Shown: positions 52,736 through 61,697 of the stretch, one piece after another
Numbering within the stretch: position 1 is the stretch's first letter
Layout of the letters: the number at the start of each line of letters is the position of its first letter
NCBI GenBank assembly: GCA_014896455.1
Contig: JADBKJ010000009.1
Location: 1 to 64,000, forward strand
From: Thermoanaerobacter sp.
GTDB taxonomy: Bacteria > Bacillota > Thermoanaerobacteria > Thermoanaerobacterales > Thermoanaerobacteraceae
DNA: 64,000 nt
Direction: 5' to 3'
Translations under genes and position numbers: made by a program
The notes under the pieces: generated by a model
The model's input: only the letters and a program-made list of their open reading frames with translations
What the model was told of the DNA's origin: nothing
Database searches by the model: none

Positions 52736-53677
52736 ATGGCATTTAATTTAAAGGGCAGGAGTTTATTAACTTTAAAAGATTATACTCCTCAAGAAATAAC
52801 ATATATTTTAGACATTGCTAAACAAGTAAAAGCAGAGAGGAAAGCAGGGGTTGTACATCAAAGATTTTTAGGTAAGACTATTGCTCTCATTTTTGAAAAG
52901 AGGTCTACAAGAACGAGGTGCGCTTTCGAAACTGCCTTTGGTGAAGAAGGAGGACACCCAGTTTTTTTATCAACAGATGACATTCAGTTGGGAGCTAAAG
53001 AATCAATAGAGGATACTGCAAGGGTTTTAGGGAGGATGTTTGATGCAATAGAATTTAGAGGGTTTAAACAGGAAACCGTAGAAATTTTAGCAAAATATGC
53101 AGGTGTTCCTGTGTACAATGGTTTAACTGACGAATATCATCCAACTCAAGTTTTGGCTGACCTTATGACAATAGAAGAAGAATTTGGGAGTTTAAAAGGA
53201 AGAAAGCTTGTATTTGTAGGGGACGGAAGGAATAACATGGCTAATACTTTAGCGGTAGGCTGTGCTAAGATGGGGATGCATTATGTGATTAATTCTCCAA
53301 AAGAATTGTGGCCTTCACAAGACTTCATAGATGAAATCAGGCAAATGGCAGCTGAAAATGGAGGAACTTTTGAACTTACTAGTGTGCCAGGAGAGGGCCT
53401 TGAAGGTGCAGATGCTATTTATACCGATGTGTGGGCGTCAATGGGAGAAGAAGCAAAGACTACAGAGAGGGAAGCTCTTTTGAGACCTTTCCAAGTGAAT
53501 GAGAAAATAATGAAAAAGACAGGAAGAGAAGATACTATATTTTTGCATTGTTTGCCCGCAGTAAAAGGACAAGAAGTTACTTTTGATGTTATAGAAGGTA
53601 AACAATCTAGAGTGTGGGACCAAGCAGAAAATAGAAAACACACAATTAAAGCTGTGATGATTGCTACTCTGCTTTAA
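52736..53677 (+). CDS. argF: Ornithine carbamoyltransferase
   Basis: 313 residues. Carbamoyl-phosphate motif FEKRSTRTRCAFE, DDIQLGAKESIEDTARVLGR, EYHPTQVLADLMTI, FVGDGRNNMANTL, and ornithine site FLHCLPAVKGQEVT. Placed between arcA and arcC, so catabolic (citrulline to carbamoyl phosphate and ornithine), though it could also serve arginine synthesis. AAAAGGAGG upstream. Confidence 0.95.
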   Translation: MAFNLKGRSLLTLKDYTPQEITYILDIAKQVKAERKAGVVHQRFLGKTIALIFEKRSTRTRCAFETAFGEEGGHPVFLSTDDIQLGAKESIEDTARVLGRMFDAIEFRGFKQETVEILAKYAGVPVYNGLTDEYHPTQVLADLMTIEEEFGSLKGRKLVFVGDGRNNMANTLAVGCAKMGMHYVINSPKELWPSQDFIDEIRQMAAENGGTFELTSVPGEGLEGADAIYTDVWASMGEEAKTTEREALLRPFQVNEKIMKKTGREDTIFLHCLPAVKGQEVTFDVIEGKQSRVWDQAENRKHTIKAVMIATLL

Positions 53678-53700
53678 AATTGGTTACAGGGGAGGACATT

Positions 53701-54642
53701 ATGAGGGAAAAAGTTGTTATTGCCTTAGGAGGGAACGCTCTGCAGGATGTGAATACGCCTCCTACTGCAGAGGCTCAAATGGAAGTAGTGAAGAGGACAG
53801 CGGGGTATTTAGTGGATATAATTGAAAAAGGGTATTCTGTTGTAATTACTCATGGCAATGGTCCTCAGGTGGGGAATATAGTTATACAAAATGAAGTCGC
53901 ATCAAAAGTTGTCCCTGCAATGCCTTTTGATGTGTGTGGGGCGGAGAGTCAGGGTATGATAGGATATATGATTCAACAGGCATTAGGGGAAGTTTTAAAA
54001 GAGAGAAATATCAGAAAAGAAGTAGCAACTATCATAACACAAGTTGTAGTGGATAAAAATGACCCTGCTTTTGAAAGACCTACAAAGCCAATAGGACCTT
54101 TTTATACAAAAGAGGAAGCTGAAGTTTTAATAAAAGAAAAAGGTTATGAAATGGTGGAAGACAGTGGGAGAGGATACAGAAGAGTTGTTCCCTCCCCTGA
54201 CCCCAAAGAAATTGTAGAACTTAATACAATAAAGTTACTTGAAAAAAATGGGGTAATAGTAATAACGGTTGGGGGAGGAGGAATCCCTGTTATTAAGGAA
54301 AATGGCAGTTTAAAAGGAGTAGCTGCCGTAATAGACAAGGATTTGGCCTCTGAAAAATTGGCAGAAGATATTGATGCAGATGTGCTGTTAATTCTTACTG
54401 CTGTTGAAAAGGTAGCAATAAATTACAACAAGCCAAATCAAAAGTTTCTTGACAAAATGACAGTGGAAGAGGCAATAAAATACATGGAAGAAGGCCATTT
54501 TGCGCCAGGCAGTATGTTTCCAAAAGTCAAAGCAGCAGTGAGGTTTGCAAAGTCAAAAGTAGGAAGGCGAGCTATAATTACTTCTTTAGGCAAAGCATTA
54601 GAAGCTTTAGAGGGTAAAGCAGGCACAGTTATAAGCTTATGA
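53701..54642 (+). CDS. arcC: Carbamate kinase
   Basis: 313 residues from ATG 53701 (GGGGAGGA upstream; an in-frame upstream start at 53680 is unlikely). ALGGNALQD, VVITHGNGPQVGNI, VPAMPFDVCGAESQGMIGYM, ITVGGGGIPVI, GHFAPGSMFPKVKAAVRF. It transfers phosphate from carbamoyl phosphate to ADP. No arginine/ornithine antiporter gene (arcD) is adjacent. Confidence 0.96.
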   Translation: MREKVVIALGGNALQDVNTPPTAEAQMEVVKRTAGYLVDIIEKGYSVVITHGNGPQVGNIVIQNEVASKVVPAMPFDVCGAESQGMIGYMIQQALGEVLKERNIRKEVATIITQVVVDKNDPAFERPTKPIGPFYTKEEAEVLIKEKGYEMVEDSGRGYRRVVPSPDPKEIVELNTIKLLEKNGVIVITVGGGGIPVIKENGSLKGVAAVIDKDLASEKLAEDIDADVLLILTAVEKVAINYNKPNQKFLDKMTVEEAIKYMEEGHFAPGSMFPKVKAAVRFAKSKVGRRAIITSLGKALEALEGKAGTVISL

Positions 54643-54729
54643 AAATAAATTAAAAATTTTTCACAAAAACTATTGACAAAGAGAGATAAAAGTGAGAAAA
54701 TAAAACTAAAATTGAATAAGATGAAGGTA

Positions 54730-54843
54730 AATCTTCGGGGCAGGGTGAAATTCCCGACCGGCAGTGAAAGCCTGCGAGCCGCACATGCGGTTGATTTGGT
54801 GAAATTCCAAAGCCGACAGTGAAAGTCTGGAGGGGAGAAGATT
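54730..54843 (+). ncRNA. FMN riboswitch (RFN element)
   Basis: AATCTTCGGGGCAGGGTGAA, ATTCCCGACCGGC, GTGAAAGCCTGCGAGCC, then CCGACAGTGAAAGTCTGG and closing GAGAAGATT pairing with AATCTTC. It controls ribU. A -35-like TTGACA lies at about 54673. Confidence 0.97.
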
Positions 54844-54879
54844 TTCTTTTTGTGCCTATTTTTGTGAAATAAATCACAA

Positions 54880-54912
54880 AACCCTGAAGATTTATCTTCA
54901 GGGTTTTTTTAG
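54880..54912 (+). terminator. Expression-platform terminator of the FMN riboswitch
   Basis: AACCCTGAAGAT-TT-ATCTTCAGGGTT followed by TTTTT. The AAGAT arms can also pair with the aptamer P1, providing the switch. Confidence 0.88.
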
Positions 54913-54936
54913 TAAATAAAATTGGAGGGATGAATT

Positions 54937-55521
54937 GTGGAAAAAACCAAAACACAAGCCATGGTAAAAGTGGGATTTCTTTCTGCTACAGCTTTTATAC
55001 TGATGTACTTAGAATTTCAGGTACCTCTATTCCCTGGCTTTTTAAAGCTGGATTTTAGTGACGTGCCTGCATTAGTTGCTTCTTTTGCTATGGGACCTTT
55101 ATATGGTGTAATGGTCGAGCTTATTAAAAACATAATTCATGCTACTATAACTCAATCGGGTGGCATTGGAGAAATTGCAAATTTTTCTGTGGGTTCTATA
55201 TTTGTATATACAGCAGGCATAATATATCAATTCAATAAGACGCGAAAAAATGCTATCATATCTATGGCAATTGCTACAGTAGTGATGGCTTTTACTGCTT
55301 CGCTTTTGAATTATTATGTTTTTCTGCCTTTGTACCAAAAAGTTATGGGATGGCCTATGGATGCTATCATTGGTATGAGTAAAGCTGCAAATAAAAACAT
55401 AGTGGATGTTAGGACCCTTATAGCTTATGGTATTTTTCCTTTTAATGTGCTAAAAGGAATTATGCTTTCGTTAATCACTTTCTTGATATATAAAAAGCTT
55501 TCACCAGTTTTGAAACATTGA
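54937..55521 (+). CDS. ribU: Riboflavin transporter RibU (ECF S-component)
   Basis: 194 residues, about six membrane helices. Conserved MYLEFQVPLFPGFLKLDFSDVPALVASFAMGPLYG and ELIKNIIHATITQSGGIGEIANFSVG fit RibU. GTG 54937 with GGAGGGA upstream. The FMN riboswitch confirms the flavin role. It depends on the shared ECF energising module. Confidence 0.92.
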   Translation: MEKTKTQAMVKVGFLSATAFILMYLEFQVPLFPGFLKLDFSDVPALVASFAMGPLYGVMVELIKNIIHATITQSGGIGEIANFSVGSIFVYTAGIIYQFNKTRKNAIISMAIATVVMAFTASLLNYYVFLPLYQKVMGWPMDAIIGMSKAANKNIVDVRTLIAYGIFPFNVLKGIMLSLITFLIYKKLSPVLKH

Positions 55522-55531
55522 TTTTTTTGAG

Positions 55532-55560
55532 AATCCTCAGCGCATGCTGGGGATTATTTT
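55532..55560 (+). terminator. Intrinsic terminator after ribU
   Basis: AATCCTCAGC-GCAT-GCTGGGGATT followed by ATTTTTATTTTT. Confidence 0.8.
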
Positions 55561-55620
55561 TATTTTTAATTTGTTAAAAGATAGTATATAATAAAGTTAT
55601 AACGAGTGGGGTGAGAATTG

Positions 55621-56082
55621 GTGAAGAAGACTTATATTTGCAAAAATAAAGATGAGACCATTGCCTTAGGAGAAAAATTAGGAAGGCTGTTAAGAAGTGG
55701 AGATATAATTCTTTTATATGGTGAGCTGGGAAGTGGCAAAACTGTTTTTACAAAGGGAATTGCAAAGGGGTTAGAAATAAATGGACCAATTACCAGCCCG
55801 ACTTTTACTTTAGTCAATGAACATAGAGGAAGGATTTCTCTCTATCATTTTGATTTATATAGGTTGGATGATTATACGGCCCTTTATGACATAGGTTATG
55901 AGGAATATTTTTATGACGAAGGAGTTTGTGCAGTTGAATGGCCTGAAAGGTTGGGACCTTTACTTCCGAAAGAAAGGTTAGAAGTGATAATTCAAAAAGG
56001 AGAAAAAGAAGATGAAAGAGTTATTTTATTTAAAGATTTTGGAAGGCGATATGAAGAGCTTTTAAAGGAGATGGAGCAATGA
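55621..56082 (+). CDS. tsaE: tRNA t6A biosynthesis ATPase TsaE
   Basis: 153 residues. Walker A YGELGSGKTVFTKGIAKGL, TSPTFTLVNEH, YHFDLYRLDD, GVCAVEWPERLG. GTG 55621 with GGGGTGAG upstream. First gene of tsaE-tsaB-rimI-tsaD; it overlaps tsaB by 4 bp. TsaE drives the TsaBDE complex that makes t6A37 in ANN-decoding tRNAs. Confidence 0.94.
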   Translation: MKKTYICKNKDETIALGEKLGRLLRSGDIILLYGELGSGKTVFTKGIAKGLEINGPITSPTFTLVNEHRGRISLYHFDLYRLDDYTALYDIGYEEYFYDEGVCAVEWPERLGPLLPKERLEVIIQKGEKEDERVILFKDFGRRYEELLKEMEQ

Positions 56083-56771
56083 AAATTTTAGCAATAGATT
56101 CTTCTTCTAAAACTGCTACTGTTGCATTGGTAGATGAAAAGGGGATAATAGGAGAATACTCTATAAATTATCTAAGGCATTCGGTAATTTTAATGCCTAT
56201 GATAGATGAACTACTTAAAAAGTGTGAAGTGCCGATAAATCAAATAACTCATGTGGCTGTTTCAGAAGGACCGGGCTCTTTTACAGGGCTTAGAATTGGT
56301 GCTGCTACTGTAAAAGGTTTGGCTCATGCTCTTAACATACCTATTGTAGGAGTATCTTCTCTTTTAGCTCTTGCATATAATGTCAGTGAATTTGAAGGAT
56401 TAATATGCCCTGTCATAGATGCTTTAAATGAAAATGTTTATGGAATGCTGATAAGAGGGGGTAATTTTGAAGTTTTAATAGATGCTGGGGTGTATTCTTT
56501 AGAGGAAATTACGGAGTTGGTAAGCAATTATTCTGACAAAGTGTTGTTTGTAGGAGAGGGTGTTTATTCCTATAAAGATAAATTACAAGAGATGATAAGG
56601 GATAAAGCTTTATTTGCAAAGGGCAAAGATAACATGGCAAGAGCAGCTTCCATAGGAGAGCTTGCTATTCAAAAGATAAAAAAAGGAGAAGTGATTAGTT
56701 ACTTTGATTTCAAGCCGATGTATATAAGGAAATCGACTGCTGAAATTCGTTTAAGTGGCGAGGGGAGTTAA
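56079..56771 (+). CDS. tsaB: tRNA t6A biosynthesis protein TsaB
   Basis: 230 residues. KILAIDSSSKTATVALVD, HSVILMPMIDELL, VAVSEGPGSFTGLRIGAATVKGLAHA. ASKHA-fold partner and scaffold of TsaD. Starts within tsaE (ATGA overlap). Confidence 0.94.
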   Translation: MKILAIDSSSKTATVALVDEKGIIGEYSINYLRHSVILMPMIDELLKKCEVPINQITHVAVSEGPGSFTGLRIGAATVKGLAHALNIPIVGVSSLLALAYNVSEFEGLICPVIDALNENVYGMLIRGGNFEVLIDAGVYSLEEITELVSNYSDKVLFVGEGVYSYKDKLQEMIRDKALFAKGKDNMARAASIGELAIQKIKKGEVISYFDFKPMYIRKSTAEIRLSGEGS

Positions 56772-56774
56772 TTA

Positions 56775-57221
56775 ATGGATGTTATTATAAGGCCTATGAG
56801 GAAAGAGGATGTGGAGGAGGTATTGGAAATTGAAAAGCTAAGTTTTAGCACTCCTTGGTCTAAAGAAGCTTTTATAAGTGAAGTTACAAAGAACAGCTGT
56901 GCTAAGTATATAGTGGCGGAAGTTGACAACAAAATTGTGGGTTATGGAGGATTTTGGGTGGTTGTAGATGAAGGTCATATAACCAATATAGCAGTTCATC
57001 CGAACTACAGATCTAAAGGAATTGGAAGAAAAATTATGGAAGGTTTAATTGACCTTGCTAAGAAAAATGGAATAACTGCCATGACTTTAGAGGTGAGAGA
57101 ATCAAATATAACAGCGCAACATTTGTATGCAAAATATGGCTTTAGACAATTAGGTAGAAGAAAAGGCTATTATCAAGATAATAATGAGGATGCAATTATA
57201 ATGTGGAAATATGACTTGTGA
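56775..57221 (+). CDS. rimI: Ribosomal-protein-alanine N-acetyltransferase RimI
   Basis: 148 residues, GNAT fold. [53 protein letters not shown] (acetyl-CoA loop), [29 protein letters not shown]. It acetylates the N-terminus of ribosomal protein S18 in enteric bacteria. Usual position beside tsaB/tsaD. Confidence 0.93.
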   Translation: MDVIIRPMRKEDVEEVLEIEKLSFSTPWSKEAFISEVTKNSCAKYIVAEVDNKIVGYGGFWVVVDEGHITNIAVHPNYRSKGIGRKIMEGLIDLAKKNGITAMTLEVRESNITAQHLYAKYGFRQLGRRKGYYQDNNEDAIIMWKYDL

Positions 57222-57234
57222 TGGTGGTGGAATA

Positions 57235-58257
57235 ATGGAGAAAGACATAATTATTTTAGGGATAGAATCTTCCTGCGATGAAACAGCTGCAGGAGTTGTA
57301 AAAAACGGCAAAGAAGTATTGTCGAACGTAATATATTCTCAAATAGAGATTCACAAAAAATATGGTGGGGTAGTGCCAGAAATAGCTTCAAGAAAGCATA
57401 TTGAAGTAATATCTTTCATAGTTGCAGAAGCATTAGAAAAAGCCCGACTATGCCTTGATGAAGTAGATGTAATTGCGGCTACATATGGACCAGGATTAGT
57501 TGGTGCTCTTTTAGTCGGTTTGTCATATGGTAAAGCTTTAGCCTATGCAAAAAATAAGCCTTTTGTAGGAGTAAATCATATAGAAGCCCACATAGCTGCA
57601 AATTACTTAGGGGGTAATTTTGCTCCTCCTTTTATTTGTCTTGTAGCTTCCGGTGGACATAGCCACATTGTTTTTGTAAAAAATTATGGAGAGTACGAAG
57701 TAATGGGACAGACAATGGACGATGCAGCAGGAGAAGCCTTTGACAAAGTTGCAAGAGCTTTAGGATTGGGATATCCTGGAGGACCTGCTATTGAAAGGGC
57801 TGCAAAGCTGGGGAATATGGAAGCTATTGAGTTTCCAAAATCTTTTATGGAGGAAGGAAATTTTGATTTTAGTTTTAGTGGGCTTAAAACAGCAGTTTTA
57901 AACTATTTAAACAGACAAAAGCAAAAAGGAGAAGAGGTGAATATTTATGATGTGGCGGCTAGTTTTCAAAGAAATGTGGTGGAGGTTTTGGTAAAAAAAT
58001 TAATTGATGCAGCAAAGAAGAAAAATATTGGCAAAATTTCTATAGCAGGAGGGGTAGCTTCTAATAGTTTTTTGAGGGAAAAATTAGGAGAAGAAGCGAA
58101 GAAAATTGGAATAAGAGTCCATTATCCTGATAAAATTTATTGTACAGACAATGGGGCCATGGTAGCTGCTGCCGCTTATTATGACTTTATAAACGGGAAA
58201 ACATCTAGCTTGGATTTAAATGCCATTCCTTACTTAAAGATTGGGGAAAAAATTTGA
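57235..58257 (+). CDS. tsaD: tRNA N6-threonylcarbamoyltransferase TsaD
   Basis: 340 residues from ATG 57235. [15 protein letters not shown], the metal motif [72 protein letters not shown]. Catalyses transfer of the threonylcarbamoyl group. Its start overlaps no gene but lies 13 bp after rimI. Confidence 0.97.
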   Translation: MEKDIIILGIESSCDETAAGVVKNGKEVLSNVIYSQIEIHKKYGGVVPEIASRKHIEVISFIVAEALEKARLCLDEVDVIAATYGPGLVGALLVGLSYGKALAYAKNKPFVGVNHIEAHIAANYLGGNFAPPFICLVASGGHSHIVFVKNYGEYEVMGQTMDDAAGEAFDKVARALGLGYPGGPAIERAAKLGNMEAIEFPKSFMEEGNFDFSFSGLKTAVLNYLNRQKQKGEEVNIYDVAASFQRNVVEVLVKKLIDAAKKKNIGKISIAGGVASNSFLREKLGEEAKKIGIRVHYPDKIYCTDNGAMVAAAAYYDFINGKTSSLDLNAIPYLKIGEKI

Positions 58258-58267
58258 CTGTTGAAAA

Positions 58268-58332
58268 TGTGGAAATCTGTCGAAGTTTACGATGTACTGC
58301 CCTTTGAGGTCTGTGGATAACTCTGTGGATAT
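58268..58332 (-). promoter_or_regulatory. DnaA-box cluster, second
   Basis: TGTGGAAAT (58268), TGTGGATAA (58312; exact consensus) and TGTGGATAT (58324), all pointing to the minus strand. The last two are 12 bp apart, as are two boxes in the cluster at 37822-37852. Confidence 0.5.
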
Positions 58333-58426
58333 TGTGATTAAATATATTTCATTGTATTTACTGTAATAAAATAGAATGAAAATATATTAAAAATAAATCA
58401 AAATTTTAAAACTTAGGGGGGTTATT

Positions 58427-59377
58427 ATGAGAAATATTTTGCTTTTCACAAAATTAAATGACAATTACATAAAAGAAATTAAAGAGCAAATGGAGGGATA
58501 TGACGTTCTTTACGTTCAAAATGAGGAAGAGGCTGAAAAGTATGTAAAAGATACAGAGATTATCATAAGCTTTGACTTTGAATTTTATTCCAATATTGTG
58601 GACAAGGCTTCAAACTTAAAATGGATTCATCTTTTGAGTGCAGGTGCAGATACTCTTCCTTTTGAAAAACTGAAAGAAATGAAGGTAATAGTTACTAATT
58701 CTAGAGATGTCCACAAATATCAAATTTCACAACAAGTCATAGGCTATATGCTTATGTTTGAGAGAGCCCTTAACGTTTTTGTAAAAAATCAAATGAAAAA
58801 AGTATGGGATAGATCTGTTAGGGTTTCAGAGCTTACAGGTAAGACTGCTTTGATAATAGGAGTAGGAAGCATAGGAGAGGAAATTGCAAGACTTTTAAAA
58901 GAATTTGGCATGAAGGTCTATGGTATAAGAAATTCGGGCAAACCTTCTTTGTATGTGGAAAAAATGTATACCACTATTGAAGATTGTGATATATTGCCAC
59001 TTGCCGATTATGTAATATCTATACTTCCTTTGACTAAAGATACTTATCATTTGATAGGAGAAAATGTGTTTAATAAAATGAAAAATGATAGCTATTTTAT
59101 AAATGTGGGAAGAGGCAAAGTAGTAAATGAAAAAGCTTTAATAAATGCCCTCAAGAATAAAGCTATAAAGGGAGCTGCGTTGGATGTGTTTGAAGAAGAG
59201 CCTTTAAGTGAGGACAGCCCTTTGTGGGATATGGAAAATGTGATAATCACTCCCCACATGGCAGGGGTCACGCCTTTATACATGAAAAGAGCGATGGAAA
59301 TTTTAAGAGAAAATTTGATAGCTTATAAAGAAGGAAGAGATTTGAAAAATATTGTAAATTTATATAAAGGATACTAA
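58427..59377 (+). CDS. D-isomer-specific 2-hydroxyacid dehydrogenase family protein
   Basis: 316 residues. NAD fold ALIIGVGSIGEEIARLLKEFG; catalytic Arg region LLSAG and NVGRGKVVNEKALI; Glu in ALDVFEEEPLSEDSPLW; His in VIITPHMAGVTPLY. It reduces or oxidises a 2-keto/2-hydroxy acid; substrate unknown. AGGGGGG precedes ATG 58427. Confidence 0.9.
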   Translation: MRNILLFTKLNDNYIKEIKEQMEGYDVLYVQNEEEAEKYVKDTEIIISFDFEFYSNIVDKASNLKWIHLLSAGADTLPFEKLKEMKVIVTNSRDVHKYQISQQVIGYMLMFERALNVFVKNQMKKVWDRSVRVSELTGKTALIIGVGSIGEEIARLLKEFGMKVYGIRNSGKPSLYVEKMYTTIEDCDILPLADYVISILPLTKDTYHLIGENVFNKMKNDSYFINVGRGKVVNEKALINALKNKAIKGAALDVFEEEPLSEDSPLWDMENVIITPHMAGVTPLYMKRAMEILRENLIAYKEGRDLKNIVNLYKGY

Positions 59378-59396
59378 AGCGGGTTTTTACCCGCTT
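59377..59396 (+). terminator. Hairpin after the dehydrogenase gene
   Basis: AAGCGGGTTTTTACCCGCTT, overlapping the stop codon's last base; left flank of element E. Confidence 0.75.
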
Positions 59397-59661
59397 CAGA
59401 CTGTTGACAAACTTTCGTAAAGGAGATATTTTGCATAAGGAGCGACTTGTTACAAAGCGGTAACAAAACTTAGCGAGACTGAGGGTGGAGGCAGGGCCGA
59501 AGCCATGGATGGCGAAGGCGGGCACCTGAGGCAAGGAGGCCGATTGTGCCCGGTACCCTGCCGGAGCCCGAAGGTCGAGCTTTAGTTTTGTCGCTTTGGA
59601 ACATCGGAGCGACGATGCAAAATATCTCCTTTGAATATTTTTTAACTTTGTCAACAAACTG
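59397..59661 (-). mobile_element. Terminator-associated MITE-like element, copy E (inverted)
   Basis: 265 bp, reverse complement of copy D with very high identity. It starts CAGACTGTTGACAAACTTTC and ends ...CTTTGTCAACAAACTG. It lies exactly between two different terminator hairpins of convergent genes (59377-59396 and 59663-59684), not between two copies of the same hairpin. Confidence 0.85.
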
Positions 59662-59662
59662 C

Positions 59663-59684
59663 GAGAGTATTTCGTATACTCTCT
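59663..59684 (-). terminator. Hairpin after the ABC-F gene
   Basis: GAGAGTATTTCGTATACTCTC; on the minus strand it equals the hairpins at 49581 and 49869. It lies 1 bp from the ABC-F stop. Confidence 0.75.
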
Positions 59685-59685
59685 T

Positions 59686-61566
59686 TTATTTTTCCCATTC
59701 TTCATACATTTGTTCTAATTTGCTTTTAAGGGCATTGTATTCTTTTTGTATTTCTACAATTTCTCCTGTTTTATAAATTTTAGCATCACACATTTTTTCT
59801 TCCAAATATTTCATTCTTTCTTCAGCTTGATAAATTGAATTTTCAAGGTTTTTCAGACACTCTTTTTGCTGCTTTAACTTAAGTTTAGCTAATCTTTCTT
59901 TATACCTTTCGTTTTTTATCTGTGTTTTTGTCTTTTTAATTGTTTCTTCTTCTTCGTTAAGCTGGTTTTTCTTTTCTATATAATAGCTGTAATTACCTAA
60001 GTATATTTCTACACCTTGAGGTGTCAAAATCATCACTTTTGTAGCAATTTTGTCTATAAAATATCTGTCATGGGAGACAAATAATAAAGTTCCAGTATAA
60101 TCTAACAAAGCTTCTTCTAATACTTCTTTTGCTTTTAAATCTAAATGGTTAGTTGGTTCATCCATAAGTAGAAAATTCGCTTTTGAAAGGATGAGCTTTA
60201 GCAATGAAAGCCTTGCCTTTTCACCACCACTTAGTGTAGAGATAGTTTTAAAGACATCTTCATCTCTAAAAAGAAAAGAAGCTAATAATGTCCTCACTTC
60301 TGTTTGAGTAAGATATGGATTTTCATCCCATATTTCATCAATGACTGTTTTTTCAGCATTTAAACTTTTAAATTCTTGTTCGTAATAACCTGTTATTACG
60401 TTTGTGCCAAATTTAATTTCCCCTTCAAAATTGTCAATTTCCCCCACTAATATTTTTAAAAGAGAGCTTTTTCCTATTCCGTTTGGCCCTAAAAGGGCAA
60501 TTTTTTCCCCTTTTTTTATTTCAAAAGATACATTGGAGAAAATTTGTCTATCAAAGCGTAAAGACAAATTTTTGACTGTCAATACATCATTTCCGCTTTC
60601 TAAATCGAAATCAAAACGCAAGTTGATAGATTTATTATTTATCACTGGCTTTTCTATTATTTCCATTTTTTCTAATAGTTTTTGCTTGCTTTCTGCCATT
60701 TTTACTGACTTTTCTGTTCTACGGCTTTTTTGAATCTGTATAATTGATTTAATTCTTTTTATTTCTTTTTGCTGTTCTTCATAAGCTTTTAACTTTGCTT
60801 CCATTTCCAATTTTTTTCTTTTTAAATATTCGGTGTAATTGCCTTCGTAAACACTTAAATGAGTATTTTCAATTTCAAATATTCGAGTGACAATTTTATC
60901 CAAGAAATACCTATCATGGGATATAATTAAAATTGTACCATTATAAAATTTTAAATATTGTTCTAGCCATTCTATTGAGTTTATGTCTAAGTGATTGGTA
61001 GGCTCGTCTAATAATAGGACATCTGGACTTAAAAGTAAAGTTTTTGCCAGCATAAGACGGGTTTTTTGACCACCGCTTAAAGTTGATACAGGTGTATCAA
61101 ATTGGGACACGTCAAATCCTAATCCATTTAAAACTCCTCTTATTTTACTTTCTACAGAATAACCATCTAATTCATTGTACTTTTCTGTTAAAAAGGAATA
61201 TTCTAAAAAAAGTTTATCAAGTAGATGGGAATCTTTTGTTTGTGAGATTTTTTCCTCTAGAGATTTAATTTGCTTTTCTAATTGGAATATTTCATCAAAA
61301 ACTGTTTTTACTTCTTCATATATACTTTTTTCAGATTCAATTACAGTGTTTTGCTGTAGATATCCAATTTTATTTGCAGAAATTGAAATTGTTCCACTGT
61401 CAACTTCACTAAAACCGCCTAAAAGGTTAAAAAGAGTGGATTTTCCAGCACCATTTTCGCCTATTACTCCTATTTTGTCTCCTTCATTGATTATAAAAGA
61501 AATATTTTGTAGAATTATATCGATACCGTAACTTTTTGTCACGTTGCTTACTGTTATGATTGCCAT
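59686..61566 (-). CDS. ABC-F family ATPase
   Basis: 626 residues, two ABC domains in one chain without membrane segments. Walker A GVIGENGAGKSTLFNLLGG and ALLGPNGIGKSSLLKILVG; signatures LSGGQKTRLMLAKTLL and LSGGEKARLSLLKLIL; Walker B DVLLLDEPTNHLD and NFLLMDEPTNHLD; a charged inter-domain linker (about 235-300) and a C-terminal coiled coil (about 530-626). These bind the ribosomal E site. B. subtilis ydiF occupies the same place after gcp (tsaD). AGGAGGTTAT upstream. Confidence 0.93.
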   Translation of the reverse strand: MAIITVSNVTKSYGIDIILQNISFIINEGDKIGVIGENGAGKSTLFNLLGGFSEVDSGTISISANKIGYLQQNTVIESEKSIYEEVKTVFDEIFQLEKQIKSLEEKISQTKDSHLLDKLFLEYSFLTEKYNELDGYSVESKIRGVLNGLGFDVSQFDTPVSTLSGGQKTRLMLAKTLLLSPDVLLLDEPTNHLDINSIEWLEQYLKFYNGTILIISHDRYFLDKIVTRIFEIENTHLSVYEGNYTEYLKRKKLEMEAKLKAYEEQQKEIKRIKSIIQIQKSRRTEKSVKMAESKQKLLEKMEIIEKPVINNKSINLRFDFDLESGNDVLTVKNLSLRFDRQIFSNVSFEIKKGEKIALLGPNGIGKSSLLKILVGEIDNFEGEIKFGTNVITGYYEQEFKSLNAEKTVIDEIWDENPYLTQTEVRTLLASFLFRDEDVFKTISTLSGGEKARLSLLKLILSKANFLLMDEPTNHLDLKAKEVLEEALLDYTGTLLFVSHDRYFIDKIATKVMILTPQGVEIYLGNYSYYIEKKNQLNEEEETIKKTKTQIKNERYKERLAKLKLKQQKECLKNLENSIYQAEERMKYLEEKMCDAKIYKTGEIVEIQKEYNALKSKLEQMYEEWEK

Positions 61567-61633
61567 AAATATAACCTCCTGTTCATATTAAATATATCAA
61601 AAAAAATTTATTTTGTAAAAGTGTAGTAAACTA

Positions 61634-61660
61634 TAACTTTTTTTTAATATGTGTCGATAA
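61634..61660 (+). promoter_or_regulatory. Sigma-28 promoter of motAB
   Basis: TAAC (61634-61637), 15 bp, GTCGATAA (61653-61660), about 38 bp before the start. Confidence 0.65.
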
Positions 61661-61697
61661 AATTAATGAGTGTATTTTTAAATGGAAGGTGATGGAC

